Positions 61,101 through 64,000 of a stretch of DNA of 64,000 nt are shown here, piece by piece. Source of the DNA: Alphaproteobacteria bacterium (GTDB lineage: Bacteria > Pseudomonadota > Alphaproteobacteria > Micropepsales > Micropepsaceae). Under the pieces are notes generated by a model. The model worked only from the letters and a program-made list of their open reading frames with translations. It did no database searches and was not told the DNA's origin. A program made the translations under genes and the position numbers. Within the stretch, counting starts at the first letter, position 1, and each line of letters starts with the position of its first letter. Location: assembly GCA_015654635.1 (NCBI GenBank), contig JAATGP010000069.1, positions 62,001 through 126,000 on the forward strand, written 5' to 3'.

Positions 61101-62474
61101 ATGAAACTCTCATTCCATGGCGCCGATCGCGGCGTCACCGGGTCTTGTCACCTGATTGAAGCGGCGGGCAAGCGCATCCTGATCGATTGCGGCCTCTACC
61201 AAGGCAGCCGCGAACTCGATGAAGAAAACGCCCATCCCTTCGGCTTCGATCCCGCCAGCATCGATATCGTGCTGCTCACCCACGCGCATCTGGATCATTG
61301 CGGGCGTCTGCCGCTCTTGGTCAAACGCGGCTTTGAAGGTGAGATCGTCACCACCGCCGCCACCGCTGAGCTGGCGCGCATCGTCATGGTGGATTCGGCG
61401 CATTTGCAGGAAGAAGACGCGCGCTTCAAAGCCAAGAAGTTTAAGAACCATCCCGAGCGCGTCTCGCCGCCGCTTTATTCCATCATCGATGCGCTGAACG
61501 CCGCCAGCCATTTTCGCCGCGTCGCAGTGTATGGCCAGCCCATCACTTTGGCACCCGGCCTCGATGCGACGTTCAGCGATGCGGGCCACATTTTGGGGTC
61601 TGCAAGTATCCTGCTGCAGCCCGCCTCCGGCGCTTCGGTGCTCTTCTCCGGCGATCTCGGCAAGGCCGAAAATCCCTTGCTCGCGGGCCCCACGCCGCCG
61701 CCACAGGCCGATATCGCGGTGATGGAAACAACCTACGGCAATCGCGATCACAAGCCGCTGGGACCTTCCATTCAGGAATTTTACACCGCGGTGACCGAAG
61801 CCTTTCAGCGTGGCGGCAATGTGGTGATCCCAACCTTCGCGCTCGAACGGGCCCAGGAAATTCTCTATCTCATCGCCAAGGGTTTGGCGGGCAATCTGCT
61901 GCCGCCGCAGACTGCGGCTTATCTCGATTCCCCCATGGCGGTTTCCGTCACCGAAATTATGGCGCGCAATCCCTCTCTGCTGCAGGCGGAAATCGCTGCC
62001 GCCATAGCCCAGGGCCGCGACCCGTTCCATTTCGACGCTCTGCATCTGACGCGCGACAAAGAAAAATCGCAGGCCATCAACGATATTAAGAGCCACGCGA
62101 TTATCCTCGCCGGGTCGGGCATGTGCACCGGCGGGCGCGTGCGCCATCATCTGCTGGTCAATCTGCCCCGCCCGGAATCGGCGATTGTATTTGTCGGCTA
62201 TGCCGCGGGCGGAACGCTGGCGCGGCGCATCATTGACGGCGCCAAAGAGGTGCGCATCTTCGGCGAAGCGATCGCTGTGAAGGCGAGCGTACACACCATT
62301 AACGGCTTCTCCGCTCATGCCGGCCGCAGCGAATTGCTGGCCTGGCAAAAGAAAACCAGCGCCGCGCGCACCTTCCTGGTGCATGGCGAAGAAGAGGTGA
62401 TGCAAGAATTCGCCGGCACACTCACCGGCACCAAAGTGGAAATGCCGCGCGTGGGCGATGCGGTGGCGTTGTAA
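61101..62474 (+). CDS. MBL-fold hydrolase of the CPSF/Ysh1-like RNA-specificity group
   Basis: A 457-residue metallo-beta-lactamase-fold protein with a beta-CASP insertion. The metal motif HAHLDH is at 61-66, another in GHILGSA, Asp in FSGDLG, and a beta-CASP/C-terminal zinc-binding His in FSAHAGRSELLAW. This plan is that of CPSF73/RNase J-type nucleases acting on RNA. It is probably a cytoplasmic ribonuclease in RNA turnover, cotranscribed with the LOG gene. It ends one base before the convergent dadA gene. It is a different type from the ligase-associated exonuclease that usually accompanies PdeM. Confidence 0.9.
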   Translation: MKLSFHGADRGVTGSCHLIEAAGKRILIDCGLYQGSRELDEENAHPFGFDPASIDIVLLTHAHLDHCGRLPLLVKRGFEGEIVTTAATAELARIVMVDSAHLQEEDARFKAKKFKNHPERVSPPLYSIIDALNAASHFRRVAVYGQPITLAPGLDATFSDAGHILGSASILLQPASGASVLFSGDLGKAENPLLAGPTPPPQADIAVMETTYGNRDHKPLGPSIQEFYTAVTEAFQRGGNVVIPTFALERAQEILYLIAKGLAGNLLPPQTAAYLDSPMAVSVTEIMARNPSLLQAEIAAAIAQGRDPFHFDALHLTRDKEKSQAINDIKSHAIILAGSGMCTGGRVRHHLLVNLPRPESAIVFVGYAAGGTLARRIIDGAKEVRIFGEAIAVKASVHTINGFSAHAGRSELLAWQKKTSAARTFLVHGEEEVMQEFAGTLTGTKVEMPRVGDAVAL

Positions 62475-62475
62475 C

Positions 62476-63732
62476 TCAGCCGAACCGCTCTATTCCCAGC
62501 CCCGTCATATCGATCTCGGGTTCGCGGCCGGAAATCACGTCGGCGAGCGCCTTGCCGGAGCCGCAGGCCATGGTCCAGCCCAGCGTCCCGTGGCCGGTAT
62601 CGAGGAAAAGGTTTTTCAGCCGCGTCTTGCCAATTACCGGCACCGAATCCGGCGTCGTCGGCCGCAGCCCCGCCCACAGCTCTGCGCCGGTATAGTCCCC
62701 GGCGCGCGGAAACAGGCTGCGGGCTTGTTTGACGATGGCATTGGCCCGTACCGGATCCATGGCGTCGCTCCAGCCCGAAAGCTCCGCCGTACCGGCGCAA
62801 CGCAAACGCCCGCCCAAACGGCTGAAGACGATCTTGTGCTCATCGTCGGTGATACTGACTTGCGGCGCCTGCGCCGTATCCGTCACTGCCAGCGTTGCGG
62901 AGTAGCCTTTGGCGGGATAGACGGGCAAGCGAAGGCCGAGCTGCCGGGCCCACACATGGCTCCAGCTTCCCAATGTCATCACAAAGGCATCGGCCGTAAT
63001 GGGGCCCTTATCCGTCATCACCTGGGCAATGCGGTCTCCGTCGCGGAGAAAGCCGGTCACGGTAGTGCCATAGCAAAACAGCGCGCCTTGAGCCGCCGCT
63101 TGCGCCGCCAAGCCTTGGGTGAATTTGTGCGCATCGCCGGATTCATCGTCGGGGGTGAAGATGGCGCCGGTCAGTTCCGGCGCCGCATCGCCCAATGCGG
63201 GCTCGATGGCAAGGGCCTCTGCCACTGTCTTGGCTTCCCGTTTCAGACCCAGCTTTGCCATCAGCTCCGCGGCTTTGATGGCATGGGCAAAAGCGCTGGG
63301 ATCGCGATAGACATGCAAGATGCCCAGCGTCTTGGCGTCATAGTCGATATCGACTTCGCGCCGCAATTCTTGCAGGCACTGGCGCGAGTAAAGTGCCACG
63401 CGCAAAGTGCGGTCGGTGTTGATCCGCGTGCGTCCCGGCGTGCAATTGGCGAGAAAGCGCAGCAGCCAGACCCACAATTCGGGATCGTAGCGCCACCATT
63501 TGAAGATCAGCGGGGCATCGGGCTTGCCCAGCCATTTCAGCGCCTGGAACGGCGTCGCGGGATTGGCCCAAGGCTCGGCATGGCAGGGCGAGACTTGTCC
63601 GCCATTGGCGAAGCTGGTCTCCAGCCCGGCGCCGGGCTGGCGCTCGATGACGCTGACCTCATGCCCGCTTTGGCGCAAATACCAGACAGCCGCGGTCCCC
63701 ACCACGCCCGCACCCAAGACAACCACTTTCAC
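62476..63732 (-). CDS. dadA: D-amino acid dehydrogenase small subunit
   Basis: A 418-residue FAD-dependent oxidase-fold dehydrogenase. The FAD-binding Rossmann motif is GAGVVGTAAVWYL at 7-19, the sequence ANGGQVSPCHAEPWANP is a DadA hallmark near residue 42, and the C-terminal GHGTLGWTMACGSGKALAD closes the FAD site. It oxidises D-amino acids (mainly D-alanine) to 2-oxo acids at the inner membrane, passing electrons to the respiratory chain. No alanine racemase gene is adjacent. A partial 2-hydroxyacid dehydrogenase gene lies upstream. Confidence 0.93.
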   Translation of the reverse strand: MKVVVLGAGVVGTAAVWYLRQSGHEVSVIERQPGAGLETSFANGGQVSPCHAEPWANPATPFQALKWLGKPDAPLIFKWWRYDPELWVWLLRFLANCTPGRTRINTDRTLRVALYSRQCLQELRREVDIDYDAKTLGILHVYRDPSAFAHAIKAAELMAKLGLKREAKTVAEALAIEPALGDAAPELTGAIFTPDDESGDAHKFTQGLAAQAAAQGALFCYGTTVTGFLRDGDRIAQVMTDKGPITADAFVMTLGSWSHVWARQLGLRLPVYPAKGYSATLAVTDTAQAPQVSITDDEHKIVFSRLGGRLRCAGTAELSGWSDAMDPVRANAIVKQARSLFPRAGDYTGAELWAGLRPTTPDSVPVIGKTRLKNLFLDTGHGTLGWTMACGSGKALADVISGREPEIDMTGLGIERFG

Positions 63733-63810
63733 AGCACGGATTGCTCCCTTGGTGACGCCGGACAGTACGCCGTGCGAGCGGCGAAAAAAGGTCCGAAACG
63801 CCGCGGCCGA

Positions 63811-64000
63811 CTAAAGCATCGACGGCACAACCAGATCCGGCGCGACATGGCCGTCGGCGAAGCATTTGATGTTGAGGATGACACGCTCGCCCATCTCGAT
63901 CCGCCCTTCGATGGTGGCCGAGGCCATATGCGGCAGCAGCACCACATTGGGCGCCTTCAGCAGCAGCGGGTTAACCGCCGGTTCGCGTTCATAGACATCC
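63811..64000 (-). CDS. C-terminal end of a D-isomer-specific 2-hydroxyacid dehydrogenase (partial)
   Basis: The last 62 codons of a gene cut by the window edge, ending in TAG at 63811-63813. The translated end reads YEREPAVNPLLLKAPNVV and then LLPHMASATIEGR, which is the conserved C-terminal catalytic-His region (His in LLPHMAS) of the glyoxylate/hydroxypyruvate/D-glycerate dehydrogenase group. The family oxidises or reduces D-2-hydroxy acids with NAD(P). It is on the same strand as dadA, upstream of it, with about 78 bases between. Confidence 0.85.
   Translation of the reverse strand, partial: DVYEREPAVNPLLLKAPNVVLLPHMASATIEGRIEMGERVILNIKCFADGHVAPDLVVPSML

Noticed and set aside
61110..62405. 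Minus-strand open frame of 431 codons opposite the MBL hydrolase
   Set aside because: Antisense shadow; the plus-strand product carries all metal motifs.
61101..62474. MBL hydrolase as the missing ligase-associated exonuclease of the PdeM module
   Set aside because: It has the beta-CASP/RNA-specificity plan of CPSF-like proteins and lies over 40 kb from PdeM next to a LOG gene.
1..64000. Complete reassignment of TAG as a sense codon
   Set aside because: Many intact genes in the window end in TAG at the right place, such as those ending at 1382, 1634 (minus), 3075 and 4308.
1..64000. CRISPR array, rRNA operon, insertion sequence or prophage
   Set aside because: No regularly spaced repeats, no rRNA-like stretch, no transposase or integrase and no phage structural genes were seen.

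Overview
The window is G+C-rich, densely packed chromosomal DNA that reads as an alphaproteobacterium. The evidence is a PodJ-like polar coiled-coil/Sel1 protein, a ligase-associated DEXH helicase and PdeM-type nuclease, a TIGR02186/TauE pair, a TIGR02001 (TorF-type) porin, TonB-dependent receptors and many TAG/TGA-terminated genes with short ATGA overlaps. A member of the Micropepsaceae/Rhizomicrobium type would fit, but the genus is a guess. I see no rRNA, CRISPR array, insertion sequence or prophage.

Layout. 0-4.3 kb: an unknown protein, a palindromic repeat, then an Lrp-type regulator divergent from an arginine-dihydrolase-like enzyme and ornithine aminotransferase, probably an arginine-to-glutamate-semialdehyde route. 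4.4-13.4 kb, mostly minus strand: lipoprotein, acyltransferase/DUF423/M20 hydrolase operon, CPA2 antiporter, and an overlapping operon DUF47-PiT-Nudix-unknown for phosphate uptake. 13.5-24.6 kb: a GH1 beta-glucosidase interrupted by an amber codon, DUF1810, Lhr-like helicase, YncE-like propeller, PdeM, TIGR02186/TauE, PodJ-like protein and an Mpo1-like protein. 24.6-31 kb: CAP lipoprotein, hydrolase-SdpR-SdpI operon, a GT2-like protein, YciB and a companion membrane protein, and a secreted TPR protein. 31-42 kb: a cyclic-nucleotide-domain patatin, TPR-methyltransferase, DJ-1, TetR, Dps, pirin, tRNA-Gln, three XRE regulators, a divergent AraC/SDR pair and tRNA-Pro with a very long perfect hairpin behind it. 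42-50 kb: GIY-YIG protein, then a tight three-gene unit of a YfiR-like periplasmic protein, a TonB-dependent receptor and a multi-domain hybrid kinase, then a GT39 enzyme and a porin. 50-64 kb: phosphoglycerate-mutase-fold protein, TonB-domain protein, a second TonB receptor split by an amber codon, an SPFH protein, L-lactate dehydrogenase, an orphan HsdR-N-type protein in lower-G+C DNA, a LOG protein with a CPSF-like MBL hydrolase, DadA, and the C-terminal end of a D-2-hydroxyacid dehydrogenase cut by the window edge.

The most interesting points are the two otherwise intact genes each interrupted by a single in-frame TAG (GH1 enzyme and TonB receptor), the YfiR-like/TonB receptor/LytS-type hybrid kinase cassette as a possible outer-membrane-to-cytoplasm signalling unit, the tRNA-flanked region with duplicated XRE regulators, and several families of small palindromic intergenic repeats.
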